NCBI RefSeq assembly: GCF_027023985.1
Contig: NZ_JALVTW010000010.1
Location: forward strand, 1-64,000
Direction of reading: 5' to 3'
From: Persephonella sp.
GTDB taxonomy: Bacteria > Aquificota > Aquificia > Aquificales > Hydrogenothermaceae
Length of the DNA stretch: 64,000 nt
Shown here: one piece after another, positions 26,086-35,026 of the stretch
Position numbering within the stretch: position 1 is the stretch's first letter
How the letters are laid out: each line of letters begins with the position of its first letter
Made by a program: the position numbers and the translations under genes
Notes under the pieces: model-generated
The model's database searches: none
Told to the model about the DNA's origin: nothing
The model's input: only the letters and a program-made list of their open reading frames with translations

Positions 26086-27802
26086 TTACTTCATCTATTG
26101 TGGTTATACCTTTCAGGGCTTTCATTACAGCATCCTGTCTGAGAGTTTTCATTCCTTTTTCCAGTGCAACCCTTTTAATTTCTTCTGTAGATCTTTTTTC
26201 AATCAGCATTTGCTTTATATCTTCATCAACCTTAAGTAGTTCATGTATTCCTGTTCTTCCTTTATATCCTGTGAAATTGCATACTTTACAACCCATACCT
26301 TTGTAAACTTTTGTTTCCTCTGTAATATCAAATCCTGCATTTTTTATAATTATTTCCTCTTTTTTGGAAGGTTTATATTCTGTTTTACAGTTGTAACATA
26401 TTTTTTTGACAAGACGCTGGGCACATATAAGAAGAAGGGAGTCTGCCAATAAATAGCTTTCTATTCCCATTTCCTCAAGCCTTGTTATTGTTGAAACTGC
26501 ATCATTGGTGTGTAAGGTAGAGAAAACCAAATGTCCGGTCAGAGATGCTTCAACAGCTATTCTTGCAGTCTCTATATCCCTGATTTCCCCTACCAGCATA
26601 ACATCAGGGTCATGTCTCAAAAATGCTTTAATTGCTTTTGCAAATGTGTAACCTGCAGATGGGTTAATGCTGGTCTGAACAATTGAACCGCCGAGGGTAT
26701 ACTCAACAGGGTCTTCAACGGTTATAATTTTTTTCTCAGGGGTATCTATCTCTTTTAATGCTGAGTAAAGGGTAGTTGTTTTACCTGAGCCTGTAGGACC
26801 CACGTGAAGAATAATTCCGTAAGGTTTCCTTATGGCTTCTCTATAAAGGGCAAGATGCTCCTCAGAAAAACCAAGCTTTTCAAGGTCTAAAATGGCCCCT
26901 TCCTTTAAAAGAAGCCTCATAACAAGGTCTTCACCATAAATAGTAGGCACAGTTGAAACCCTTAAATCCAGTTTTATCTCCGGATTATATCTCTCAAAAT
27001 TTATACGGGCATCCTGTGGAACCCTTTTTTCATCAATTTTCATATTTGACATTATTTTGTATCTTGTAATTAGAGGCTCATGGGCATACTTAGGCAATAT
27101 CAGATAATCTGTAAGGTCTCCATCTATTCTCAGTCTTACAATAGAGTTCCTCTCTGTAGGTTGAATATGAATATCAGAAGCATTTTTTTTATATGCATCC
27201 TCAATTATTTTATTTGCTAGCATTATAATTGGTGAGGATTTTTCGGTTATTGTTTCTTCTTTTGATATTTCTTCAGATATATCTTCTTTTTCTATTTCAA
27301 GAACATTCAGAAGTTCCTCAACCTTTTTCTTTTCTTCAAAAATCAGGTCTATTTTTTCAATAATCTGTTTTTTTGTAGTAACAACAATATCAACCTCAAC
27401 TATTTCTTTGCCATGTTTCCTCAACCTCTCAACAACTTCATTGATACTGACAACATCTGTAGGCTCTACCATCGCTATTTTAAGAATACCCCCTTCATAG
27501 CTAAGGGGTAAAACAAGCCTTTCCTTAAGGAACTCTTTGCTGAATATATTTACTATATCTTCAGGTGGAATGTAGTTTGTAAGCTTATCAAATTTATATC
27601 CGAAGTATTCTGCTTTTATCTTTGCAATTTCTTCCTCAGAATATCCTTGCTGGACAAGCATCTGAAGGAGACTTTTCTTCTCTGCTTTTGCTTTTAATTG
27701 GTATTCTCTGATTTCTTCCGGAGTAAGTCCTAACCTCTCAATAATTAGGTCTATAAAGCTTTTTTCCGGAGCTGCTCTTTTTATTTTTACCTTCATCTTC
27801 AC
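26066..27802 (-). CDS. Type IV pilus / type II secretion assembly ATPase (PilB/GspE family)
   Basis: This ATPase powers extension of type IV pili or type II secretion pseudopili. The 578 residues begin with an MshEN/T2SSE_N domain (about 20-160), then NTE and the RecA-like ATPase core with Walker A GPTGSGKTTTLYSAL near residue 335. The Asp box, Walker B LVGEIRD and the His box THLHTND-like STLHTNDA follow, and a four-Cys zinc motif (CYNC ... CKVC) sits near residue 490-530. It overlaps the GAF/PAS gene by four bases (ATGA), so a sensor and the motor are made together. PilB versus GspE cannot be settled without the partner genes, which are outside the window. Confidence 0.92.
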   Translation of the reverse strand: MKMKVKIKRAAPEKSFIDLIIERLGLTPEEIREYQLKAKAEKKSLLQMLVQQGYSEEEIAKIKAEYFGYKFDKLTNYIPPEDIVNIFSKEFLKERLVLPLSYEGGILKIAMVEPTDVVSINEVVERLRKHGKEIVEVDIVVTTKKQIIEKIDLIFEEKKKVEELLNVLEIEKEDISEEISKEETITEKSSPIIMLANKIIEDAYKKNASDIHIQPTERNSIVRLRIDGDLTDYLILPKYAHEPLITRYKIMSNMKIDEKRVPQDARINFERYNPEIKLDLRVSTVPTIYGEDLVMRLLLKEGAILDLEKLGFSEEHLALYREAIRKPYGIILHVGPTGSGKTTTLYSALKEIDTPEKKIITVEDPVEYTLGGSIVQTSINPSAGYTFAKAIKAFLRHDPDVMLVGEIRDIETARIAVEASLTGHLVFSTLHTNDAVSTITRLEEMGIESYLLADSLLLICAQRLVKKICYNCKTEYKPSKKEEIIIKNAGFDITEETKVYKGMGCKVCNFTGYKGRTGIHELLKVDEDIKQMLIEKRSTEEIKRVALEKGMKTLRQDAVMKALKGITTIDEVIRVTLE

Positions 27803-28653
27803 CCGTTGGGATATTTAAAAATTAATGCCAGATAATTAACATTCTTTTTATAAATACACTCCCACTGAATTGGAACTATTTTTACTTTTAGCAGTTCCAT
27901 ATTTATTTCTTCTGAAATCATATTTTCCATTGCAAAATCTATTCTGTTTTTGAATTTTTCAAGGGCAGGTATAACCTCAAATATGCTTTTGTCTTTAATT
28001 TCCTCTTCAGAAAATCTAAAACCTATCATTTCCAAAAAAGAAGTGTTCATTTCTTTTATCTTCATATCAGGACTAATTAGAACTATACTTTCAAGGACAT
28101 TATCCAGTATTGTCTTTTCTATACTTCTTATCATCTCTAAATTACCAAGGGATATAGCTCTATCTATTGCCAGTGCAATCAGTGGTGATAGTTTTTTCAG
28201 AATTTCCTCATCTTCTTTGGAAAAATAAGGCTCCTTATTAATAGCCTGAAAAACCCCCAGAAGTTTCCCATCTTTTGTTATAGGCACAGAAAGCATTGAT
28301 TTTGTTTTCATTCCGGGAATATAAAGCCAGTGGCTATGGTATCTAAGCTCTTTATCCAGTGACATTAGCTCCTTTAGGTTGTGAACATCTTTTATATTTA
28401 GAATTTTGCGTGTTATTGCTGTATACCCTGCTATACTATCCTTGGAAACGGGGATTTCAACCCGTTTGTAAGTGCCTTTATCTGCCAGTAAAACTACAGA
28501 ATTAAGGGTATTATCCTCAGGGTCATATATAAATAAAGAGGCCCTTTCGGCCCCTATGTAATCTTTTATTTTGTCTGAGATACTGATTAATAATTCTTTT
28601 AAACTTAAATGGGTAAGCAGCTCTTTGGCAAGCTGATAAATAAAATCTTCCAT
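27799..28653 (-). CDS. GAF-PAS sensor protein
   Basis: The 284-residue protein has a GAF domain (about 15-165: GAERASLFIYDPEDNTLNSV, KSMLSVPITKDGKLLGVFQA) and a PAS-like domain (about 168-245: ESIVLISPDMKIKEMNTSFL, EMIGFRFSEEEI). There is no kinase, cyclase, or DNA-binding output domain, only about 40 more residues. It lies between proS and the PilB/GspE ATPase and overlaps the latter by four bases, suggesting it senses a small molecule or redox state and acts by protein contact, possibly on the pilus motor. That coupling is inference. Confidence 0.82.
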   Translation of the reverse strand: MEDFIYQLAKELLTHLSLKELLISISDKIKDYIGAERASLFIYDPEDNTLNSVVLLADKGTYKRVEIPVSKDSIAGYTAITRKILNIKDVHNLKELMSLDKELRYHSHWLYIPGMKTKSMLSVPITKDGKLLGVFQAINKEPYFSKEDEEILKKLSPLIALAIDRAISLGNLEMIRSIEKTILDNVLESIVLISPDMKIKEMNTSFLEMIGFRFSEEEIKDKSIFEVIPALEKFKNRIDFAMENMISEEINMELLKVKIVPIQWECIYKKNVNYLALIFKYPNG

Positions 28654-28656
28654 AAT

Positions 28657-30351
28657 TCACCTGAGATCTTCTAAAAATTCATCAATTTTGTTTATCTCTA
28701 TCTCCTGTTTTTCCCCTGTGGCTCTTTTTTGAATTTCAACTTTGTTTTCTTTTACTTTTTTACCTACAACTATTCTGTAAGGAATTCCTATCAGGTCAGC
28801 ATCTTTAAATTTTGCCCCTGGGGACATATCCCTGTCATCATAAAGAACTTCTATCCCTTTTTCTTTTGCCTTCTGGTAAATATTTTCTGCTATATCTTTA
28901 ATCTGGCTATCTTTTACATTAAGGGCAAGTATCTGGAGTTTGAAAGGCGCAATATTTTCCGGCCATATTATTCCGTTTTCATCATGGTTCTGTTCAACGG
29001 CAGCTGCCATTAATCTACTTACACCTATACCGTAACAGCCCATTATTATTGGTTTTTCTCTGCCGTCTTTATCCACAAAATATGCTTTCATTGCCTCTGA
29101 GTATTTTGTCCCAAGAAGGAAGATATGACCGACTTCCAGTCCTGTTGTCTCTTTTAAAGGTGATTTACATACAGGACAAGGGTCTCCTTCCCTTGCAGTT
29201 GAAAAATCAACGAACTCAACAGGCTTAAAATCCCTTGGAATATTAACATTTATATAGTGATAATCCTTTTCATTTGCTCCAACCACAAAATTATGAAGGT
29301 CTTTTACGGACATATCTGCATAAACAGGGATATCTATTCCTATAGGTCCTACAAATCCTTCAACTATTCCGAGTTTTTCCAATTCCTCAGATGTTGCGAG
29401 TCTTGTATCTATCACATTGAAATAATTGGCAAGTTTTGTTTCGTTTAACTCTCTGTCTCCCCTTATAACAACAGCAACAGCAGAACCATCATCAAGGATA
29501 TATACCAGTGTTTTTACAATTTTTTTAGGGCTTACCCCTAAAAACTCAGCCACTTCTTCAACTGATGAAACACCGGGAGTATGAACCTTTTCCAGAGGTT
29601 TTTCTTCTTCAGGAGGAAGTTTATCCAGCTCAAACTCATACTTTGCAGCTTCTACATTTGCGGCATATCCGCATTTTTCACAGTAAACAATATGGGCTTC
29701 ACCGTTTGGAACTTTTACAACAAATTCATGGGAAAATTTACCACCTATAGCTCCTGTGTCAGCCTCAACCATCAAATAATCAAGTCCTAGCTCATCAAAT
29801 ATCTTTTTATAAGTTTCTTTCATTATTTCATAGGATTTAATGGCCATTTCCTCTGATACATCAAAGGAATAAGCATCCTTCATAATAAATTCTCTACCTC
29901 TGATAAGACCGTATCTTGGCCTTGCTTCATCTCTGAATTTTGTCTGTATCTGGTAGAAATTTTTAGGTAAGTCTTTATAAGAACGGATATTTTTTCTGAC
30001 AAGGTCTGTTATTGTCTCTTCATGTGTTGGCCCTAAGGCAAACATTCTACCTTTTCTGTCTTCCACCCTGAAAAGCTCCTTACCGTAAACATCCCATCTA
30101 CCTGTTTCTTGCCATAGTTCTGCAGGGGTTAATATTGGCAATAGAACCTCAAGGGCTCCTGCCTCATCCATATATTTTCTGATTATGCCTTCTATTTTTT
30201 TAAGAACTTTAAATCCTAAAGGTAGATATTCATATAGACCTGCAGCAAGCTGTCTTATAAATCCTGCCCTGACAAGATATATATGACTTGGAACTTCTGC
30301 TTCTGACGGTGCTTCTTTTAGTGTAGGCATGAAAAACTGGGATGCTCTCAT
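28657..30351 (-). CDS. proS: Prolyl-tRNA synthetase, bacterial type
   Basis: ProRS charges tRNA-Pro. The 564 residues have class II motifs: motif 1 around LPLGFKVLKKIEGIIRKYMD, motif 2 FRDEARPRYGLIRGREFIMK near residue 135-155, and motif 3 GCYGIGVSRLMAA near residue 435. A YbaK-like editing insertion (about 225-385, VEEVAEFLGVSPKKIVKTL) is present, which clears Ala-tRNA-Pro. It is the promoter-proximal gene of a three-gene minus-strand unit with the GAF-PAS protein and PilB/GspE ATPase. Confidence 0.96.
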   Translation of the reverse strand: MRASQFFMPTLKEAPSEAEVPSHIYLVRAGFIRQLAAGLYEYLPLGFKVLKKIEGIIRKYMDEAGALEVLLPILTPAELWQETGRWDVYGKELFRVEDRKGRMFALGPTHEETITDLVRKNIRSYKDLPKNFYQIQTKFRDEARPRYGLIRGREFIMKDAYSFDVSEEMAIKSYEIMKETYKKIFDELGLDYLMVEADTGAIGGKFSHEFVVKVPNGEAHIVYCEKCGYAANVEAAKYEFELDKLPPEEEKPLEKVHTPGVSSVEEVAEFLGVSPKKIVKTLVYILDDGSAVAVVIRGDRELNETKLANYFNVIDTRLATSEELEKLGIVEGFVGPIGIDIPVYADMSVKDLHNFVVGANEKDYHYINVNIPRDFKPVEFVDFSTAREGDPCPVCKSPLKETTGLEVGHIFLLGTKYSEAMKAYFVDKDGREKPIIMGCYGIGVSRLMAAAVEQNHDENGIIWPENIAPFKLQILALNVKDSQIKDIAENIYQKAKEKGIEVLYDDRDMSPGAKFKDADLIGIPYRIVVGKKVKENKVEIQKRATGEKQEIEINKIDEFLEDLR

Positions 30352-30485
30352 TTATAAGGAAACCTCCGTTTTTTCTTAGATTATATCAGATTTGAATTTA
30401 CAAATTAGCCTATTTAAAAACTAAAAAATCTTTTTTTTATCAGTATGTTAATGTAGTTAATGAAAACTAACCGTGGAGGTTCAAA

Positions 30486-30989
30486 TTGAGAGAAAAACCT
30501 ATTCTTAATTGGTTTTGGGCAGGCCTGGCACTTGCAACAATAAACATTATTGTTTTTATTGTTGAACACAGGCCGATAGGTGCTTCTACAGCATTTCCTT
30601 ATGTTGGAAATCTGATTTTACCTGTGATTAACAACGAATATCTCCCTGAGATAGAAAAAGCCGGGAGATGGGAAGTATGGTTCCTTGCTGGTGGATTTAT
30701 CGGTGCAATAATAACTTCATTAATCACAAGGACTTTTAGATTTACATTTACACCTGTTTACTGGGAAAAAAGATTGAAACTTGGAACAAAATCCAGAATA
30801 GCCTTTGCATTTTTAGGAGGATTTTTATTGATCTTTGGTGCGAGAATGGCCGGTGGCTGCACATCAGGGCATATGTTCAGCGGTGGAATGCAGCTGGCAG
30901 CAAGTTCATTACTTTTTGGAATTTTTGCCTTTGCAGGTGGTTTAATTACAGCACATCTGATTTACAGAAGGAGGTATTCAGATGATTAA
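30486..30989 (+). CDS. YeeE/YedE family sulfur transporter, first half-protein
   Basis: YeeE/YedE (TsuA-type) proteins take up thiosulfate or related sulfur compounds through a chain of conserved cysteines. The 167-residue protein covers one half of the usual transporter: about four membrane segments and the motif GARMAGGCTSGHMFSGG near residue 120, which includes the key Cys. A long non-membrane loop (about residues 45-60) follows TM1. The start is TTG behind GGAGG. It overlaps the second half-gene by eight bases, so the two are coupled and surely form one channel; full-length relatives carry both halves in one chain. Confidence 0.88.
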   Translation: MREKPILNWFWAGLALATINIIVFIVEHRPIGASTAFPYVGNLILPVINNEYLPEIEKAGRWEVWFLAGGFIGAIITSLITRTFRFTFTPVYWEKRLKLGTKSRIAFAFLGGFLLIFGARMAGGCTSGHMFSGGMQLAASSLLFGIFAFAGGLITAHLIYRRRYSDD

Positions 30990-31524
30990 GGTTTTTATAC
31001 TGGGAATGATTTTTGGAGCTATAATGCAGCTTGGATTTCTTGATAGATTGTCTAAGGTTATAGGTGCATTTTTATTAAAGGATTTGACTATTCCAAAAGC
31101 TCTTCTTGTGGCAATGGGATTTGGAGCTATTGCTTTATACACACTTAATTATTTTGGGATTATAGATTTTCATATAAAGCCCCTTTATCCTGTAGGTGTT
31201 GCTCTTGGTGGTCTAATATTCGGTGTTGGAATGGTAATAGTTGGATACTGTCCGGGAAGTATGCCTGAAGCTGTTGGTGAAGGTAGAATGGATGCACTTC
31301 TCGGTATTATATCCGGAATAATCGGCGGTGTTATATTTACGGTTATATATCCTGTTTATCATCATTCTTTCTTACATGGACCAACATTTGGAAATCCATC
31401 AATACTTGATTTACTTGGACTTGAAGGACTCGCAAAACTGATTGTGGCTATTGCTCTTGGTATGACTTTCATATTACTGGCATTTTTGATTGATAAACTT
31501 GAGAAAAAATATATTCAGAAATAA
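30982..31524 (+). CDS. YeeE/YedE family sulfur transporter, second half-protein
   Basis: The 180-residue protein has about five membrane segments and the second family motif GVGMVIVGYCPGSMPEAVGEG near residue 80 (Cys-Pro-Gly). In single-chain YeeE proteins this Cys pairs with the GCTSG Cys of the other half to pass the sulfur substrate. AGGAGG lies inside the end of the first gene. Together with TauE/SafE, the cysteine desulfurase and the MoaD-like carrier nearby it adds to the sulfur theme of the region. tRNA-Ala follows on the other strand four bases beyond the stop. Confidence 0.88.
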   Translation: MIKVFILGMIFGAIMQLGFLDRLSKVIGAFLLKDLTIPKALLVAMGFGAIALYTLNYFGIIDFHIKPLYPVGVALGGLIFGVGMVIVGYCPGSMPEAVGEGRMDALLGIISGIIGGVIFTVIYPVYHHSFLHGPTFGNPSILDLLGLEGLAKLIVAIALGMTFILLAFLIDKLEKKYIQK

Positions 31525-31528
31525 TTAA

Positions 31529-31604
31529 TGGTGGAGTCGGCGGGATTCGAACCCGCGACCTTCGCCATGCCGAGGCGACGCTCTCCCTGCTGAGCTACGA
31601 CCCC
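31529..31604 (-). tRNA. tRNA-Ala (anticodon GGC)
   Basis: The reverse strand folds into a complete cloverleaf: acceptor GGGGTCG/CGACTCC with the alanine identity pair G3-U70, D stem GCTC/GAGC, anticodon stem TCGCC/GGCGA with loop TCGGCAT (anticodon GGC), T stem GCGGG/CCCGC with loop TTCGAAT, discriminator A and an encoded CCA. Confidence 0.96.
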
Positions 31605-31619
31605 ATTTTCTATATATCT

Positions 31620-31625
31620 ATTATA
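31620..31625 (-). promoter_or_regulatory. -10 box of the tRNA-Ala gene
   Basis: A perfect TATAAT on the minus strand lies 15 bases before the tRNA 5' end; the -35 region (about 31643-31648) is only a poor match. Position and perfect -10 make it the likely promoter. Confidence 0.5.
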
Positions 31626-31648
31626 CACCAGTTCGTATTATCCGAAAA

Positions 31649-31662
31649 ATATTTTAAAATAT
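31649..31662. repeat. 14-bp perfect palindrome before the outer-membrane receptor gene
   Basis: ATATTTTAAAATAT is perfectly self-complementary and lies 31 bases before the receptor start and 24 bases beyond the tRNA-Ala -10 box. It could be an operator, but in DNA this AT-rich such a site may arise by chance. It does not match the Fur box closely. Confidence 0.3.
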
Positions 31663-31692
31663 GGTTATTAAAATTTTTTTGCTATTTAGGTA

Positions 31693-33585
31693 ATGAGAAA
31701 ATATCTAATAAGTATATGTATATCGCTACTGTTTTTTGAGGCTCAGGCGCAGGAAGAACTTGCAGAGCTTTTAAATAGGTATAAAGCCCTTAGAATACAG
31801 GAAACGGAAGACAAAACTTTAGGGCCGGTTTATATTTTTACAAGGGATGAAATTGAAGCACTGCAGGCAAATACCCTTGCAGACCTTTTAAGATTACTTC
31901 CCCATACATCATACCTTCCAAACCGGTTTGGAATAGAAAGTTTAAATATGGCCGGCCTCAAAATAAACATCCCCAGTTATATACGACTTTTCATAGACGA
32001 CCATGAAGTAAGCTCAATACACAGTTTAAGCCCATTTCTTACCTATGATGAATATCCTCTCGCAAATGTTGATTTTGTGAAGGTATATTATGCCGGGCTT
32101 AATACGAAATTATCATCTGAAAATGGTCCCCTTATTATAAAGCTATATACCAAAGAGCCTGATAAAGAAAATCTATCTTTCATTCAGGGATTATACGATA
32201 ATAAAAAAAGCTATAATGTGGTTTTCTCAGATGCAAGACAGTTGTCTGCAGATCTATCTTACTTTGTAATGCTAAGTAAGGGAGAAAAAAAGTTTAGTAA
32301 GTTTCATTTTAATGGAAATGATTTAGATAGAAATCAAGAAAGAATACATGCCTATTTTAAAATGAAATACAAAGATTTCAGTCTCCAGTTTTCCGGTTCA
32401 AAGGTTCACAGGGGAATATGGGGTGGTTTTTCATTTGATTTTTCACCTGAATATGGGTATATAAACTCAACAGATATGTTTATATCTGCAAAACTAAAAA
32501 CATTATCCGATAAATCCCTTGAATTTTTAATTTCCTATGACCAGCAAAGGAGAAAAGCAGAAGAAAAAAATAACAACTATCTCAATATATCCTATGCATA
32601 CAATAGATCGCTGGGATATCCGGTTTATGTATATGATAGGAGAGATTTCAAAAAAATTATCTTTTCTACACGAAAAAGATTTCATTCAAAGAAAAATGAA
32701 CTTTTTATAGGATTTGATTTAAGAAATTATTTTCAACATAACAGTGAAAATATACGATACAGAACTGCATTCAGACAAAATGTAAAACCCTTTTACATAA
32801 AATATATTCATATTTACTCAATATTTGCAGAAGACCAATACAGGTTTAATAAAAGTCTTACAGGATATTTGAGCTTAAAGTTTGAAAAGTATGACTGGAA
32901 CAAGAATGAAGACCATCTTGATGAAAACTGGAAGGTTGGAATTTCATATAAAGTGGGTAAATTTCTATTTAAATTGATTAATTTTAATATATACATACCG
33001 CCTTCAATGCTAAATGTTGAGAACTCACCAAACCATAAACTTAAGCCTTACAGAATAACTTCCTATGTCCTTTCCACAGACTATATACCTGATGAAAAGA
33101 AAAGATTATCCTTTCATATCAGAAAATTAGAACTAAAAAATCCAATAATATTTAATCCAAATATTAATGGTTATGCTAATATTCCTGTAAAAGAACATGG
33201 TTTTATCTATGTAATAGAGTATCAACAAAAATTTACAAATAACGAACTGAGGGGATATCTGTGGACTTTAAATAAAAACAAACTTGGCTATTATTCTCCT
33301 AAAACAGGTGCAAACCTGATATGGATAGGGAAAAAGGATAACTGGAAATATTTCCTGACATTTCTGTATAAAAAGAGTATAAAAGTTCATAAGACAAGAA
33401 TTCCTGATTCTTACGATCTGAGTGCAGGCATCTCTTATCATCTAAAATCAGGATGGACTTTTAAGATAAAAGGTGAAAATCTTTTAAATAAAGGGGAAAA
33501 AGTGTTTTTTGCTTATTATAGGGGAGAAGGACTATATTCAGGTGTTGATAGGAGATACACCATTAGTATTGAAAAGGAATTTTAA
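31693..33585 (+). CDS. TonB-dependent-receptor-like outer membrane protein
   Basis: The 630-residue protein has a signal peptide (about 1-19, ISICISLLFFEAQAQ), a plug-like domain (about 45-155: GPVYIFTRDEIEALQANTLA, then DLLRLLPHTSYLP) and a C-terminal barrel rich in alternating strands that ends in Phe (YTISIEKEF), as outer-membrane barrels do. The QEELAELLNRYKALRIQETE start has no clear TonB box. The substrate is unknown. It stands alone between two tRNA genes, with a weak ribosome binding site (TTTAGG two bases before ATG). Base composition is similar to the surroundings, although codons look somewhat more AT-rich. Confidence 0.82.
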   Translation: MRKYLISICISLLFFEAQAQEELAELLNRYKALRIQETEDKTLGPVYIFTRDEIEALQANTLADLLRLLPHTSYLPNRFGIESLNMAGLKINIPSYIRLFIDDHEVSSIHSLSPFLTYDEYPLANVDFVKVYYAGLNTKLSSENGPLIIKLYTKEPDKENLSFIQGLYDNKKSYNVVFSDARQLSADLSYFVMLSKGEKKFSKFHFNGNDLDRNQERIHAYFKMKYKDFSLQFSGSKVHRGIWGGFSFDFSPEYGYINSTDMFISAKLKTLSDKSLEFLISYDQQRRKAEEKNNNYLNISYAYNRSLGYPVYVYDRRDFKKIIFSTRKRFHSKKNELFIGFDLRNYFQHNSENIRYRTAFRQNVKPFYIKYIHIYSIFAEDQYRFNKSLTGYLSLKFEKYDWNKNEDHLDENWKVGISYKVGKFLFKLINFNIYIPPSMLNVENSPNHKLKPYRITSYVLSTDYIPDEKKRLSFHIRKLELKNPIIFNPNINGYANIPVKEHGFIYVIEYQQKFTNNELRGYLWTLNKNKLGYYSPKTGANLIWIGKKDNWKYFLTFLYKKSIKVHKTRIPDSYDLSAGISYHLKSGWTFKIKGENLLNKGEKVFFAYYRGEGLYSGVDRRYTISIEKEF

Positions 33586-33588
33586 TGA

Positions 33589-33665
33589 TGGCGCGCCCGG
33601 CAGGAGTCGAACCTGCAACCTCGTGATCCGTAGTCACGTGCTCTATCCAATTGAGCTACGGGCGC
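33589..33665 (-). tRNA. tRNA-Arg (anticodon ACG)
   Basis: The reverse strand gives a full cloverleaf: acceptor GCGCCCG/CGGGCGC, D stem GCTC/GAGC, anticodon stem CGTGA/TCACG with loop CTACGGA (anticodon ACG, expected to be edited to ICG by TadA), T stem GCAGG/CCTGC, discriminator G and an encoded CCA. Its first base directly follows the prfA stop codon, so it is probably cut from the prfA message by RNase P. Three bases separate its end from the convergent receptor gene. Confidence 0.96.
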
Positions 33666-34751
33666 TTAATTATCTTTGATGGCAAGGAGTTTTTCTTCCT
33701 GTTCTTTGGCTATTAATCTATCTATAATCTCATCAAGATCACCGTCAAGTATCTCATGTATCCTGTGGGATGTATATCCTATCCTGTGGTCTGTTACTCT
33801 ATTTTGTGGGAAGTTATATGTTCTAATTTTTTCTGATCTATCCCCTGTTCCAACCTGTGACCTTCTTTCCTTTTCTATTTTTTCCCTTTCAAGTCTATCG
33901 TAATAATCTTTAAGTCTTGCCCTCAGAATTTGCATTGCTTTTGCTCTGTTCTGAAGCTGTGACCTTTCATCCTGACAGCTAACAACAATACCTGTTGGCA
34001 GGTGTGTTATTCTCACAGCAGAGTCTGTTGTGTTAACATGCTGTCCACCTGCTCCTGAGGCTCTCATTGTTTCTATTTTTAGCTCTTCAGGTTTAATCTC
34101 AACATCAACCTCTTCAGCTTCCGGAAGAACTGCTACTGTTACAGTTGATGTATGAATTCTACCTGAGCTTTCAGTTTCAGGAACCCTTTGAACTCTATGA
34201 ACTCCACTTTCATATTTCAGTCTTGAATAGGCACCTTTACCTTTTATAAGGGCTATTACTTCTTTTATTCCACCCCTATCTGTAGGATGTATTGATAAAA
34301 CTTCTACTTTCCAGCCTTTTCTTTCTGCGTATCTCTGATACATTCTAAAAAGTTCAGCAGCAAACAGTGCAGCCTCTTCACCACCTGCCCCTTGTCTTAT
34401 TTCAAGGATAACGTTTTTATCATCATTAGGGTCTTTAGGTAAAAGTTCCAGTTGAATTTCTTTTTCCAGTTCCTCTTTTCTTTTTTGAAGGCTCTGGAGT
34501 TCATCCTCTGCCAGAGCCCTCATTTCTTCATCTGGACTGTTTAATAGAGATTTTGTTTCTTTTATATCCTGTTCTACTTTTTTGTATTCTTTGTAAAGAT
34601 TATAAAGATGTTCAGTTTCTTTATGTTCTTTTGCTACTTGCTGGAGCTTTTTCTGGTCTTTTAAGACCTCAGGATTAGAAAGCTCCGCTTCTAATTTCTT
34701 AAGTTTATCCTCTATCTTATCAAGTTTTTCTAAAATGTATTCATTCAGCAT
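33666..34751 (-). CDS. prfA: Peptide chain release factor 1
   Basis: RF1 reads UAA and UAG stop codons and hydrolyses peptidyl-tRNA. The 361-residue protein has the peptide anticodon-type PET tripeptide in [12 protein letters not shown] near residue 183 (PxT marks RF1, not RF2) and the catalytic GGQ in [16 protein letters not shown] near residue 230. It overlaps rpmE by one base, and its own TAA stop directly abuts tRNA-Arg. Its modifying enzyme PrmC is encoded 33 kb away in this window. Confidence 0.97.
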   Translation of the reverse strand: MLNEYILEKLDKIEDKLKKLEAELSNPEVLKDQKKLQQVAKEHKETEHLYNLYKEYKKVEQDIKETKSLLNSPDEEMRALAEDELQSLQKRKEELEKEIQLELLPKDPNDDKNVILEIRQGAGGEEAALFAAELFRMYQRYAERKGWKVEVLSIHPTDRGGIKEVIALIKGKGAYSRLKYESGVHRVQRVPETESSGRIHTSTVTVAVLPEAEEVDVEIKPEELKIETMRASGAGGQHVNTTDSAVRITHLPTGIVVSCQDERSQLQNRAKAMQILRARLKDYYDRLEREKIEKERRSQVGTGDRSEKIRTYNFPQNRVTDHRIGYTSHRIHEILDGDLDEIIDRLIAKEQEEKLLAIKDN

Positions 34752-34951
34752 TACTTACTTTCTTGTGCTGCTGCTCCTTTTATTTCAAGGAAGAATGGCT
34801 TTATTTTCAGTTTTCCTGTATAAAATGGGTGGCATTGGTTACATACCTCAAGGTGAACAACTCCACCCTTTGTTGAAAGTAAATCAAACTCATTTCCACA
34901 ACCGCATACAAAATGTGTTAATTTAAGCTCCGGATGAATATCTTTTTTCAA
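34751..34951 (-). CDS. rpmE: 50S ribosomal protein L31 (zinc form)
   Basis: The 66-residue protein has the L31 pattern: [20 protein letters not shown] then [13 protein letters not shown]. Cysteines in CGC and CxxC bind zinc, so this is the Zn-containing C+ paralogue. The start is TTG at 34951 behind AAAGGAGG. It links rho and prfA, the order rho-rpmE-prfA common in bacteria. Confidence 0.95.
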   Translation of the reverse strand: MKKDIHPELKLTHFVCGCGNEFDLLSTKGGVVHLEVCNQCHPFYTGKLKIKPFFLEIKGAAAQESK

Positions 34952-35006
34952 TTTAATACCTCCTTTAAATATATTCCAGTGAAAAAATCAGGCAAACTAA
35001 TATTTT

Positions 35007-35023
35007 AGCTTTTAATAAAAGCT
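35007..35023 (-). other. Short hairpin just after rho
   Basis: AGCTTTT and AAAAGCT form a 7-bp stem with a 3-base loop starting four bases after the rho stop codon. No T run follows, so a terminator is doubtful; an mRNA end-protecting or processing role is possible. Confidence 0.25.
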
Positions 35024-35026
35024 TTA

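Noticed and set aside
30524-30540. TGGCAC TTGCA as a sigma-54 promoter
   Set aside because: The two blocks have no spacer (consensus needs GG-N10-GC) and lie inside the first YeeE half-gene.
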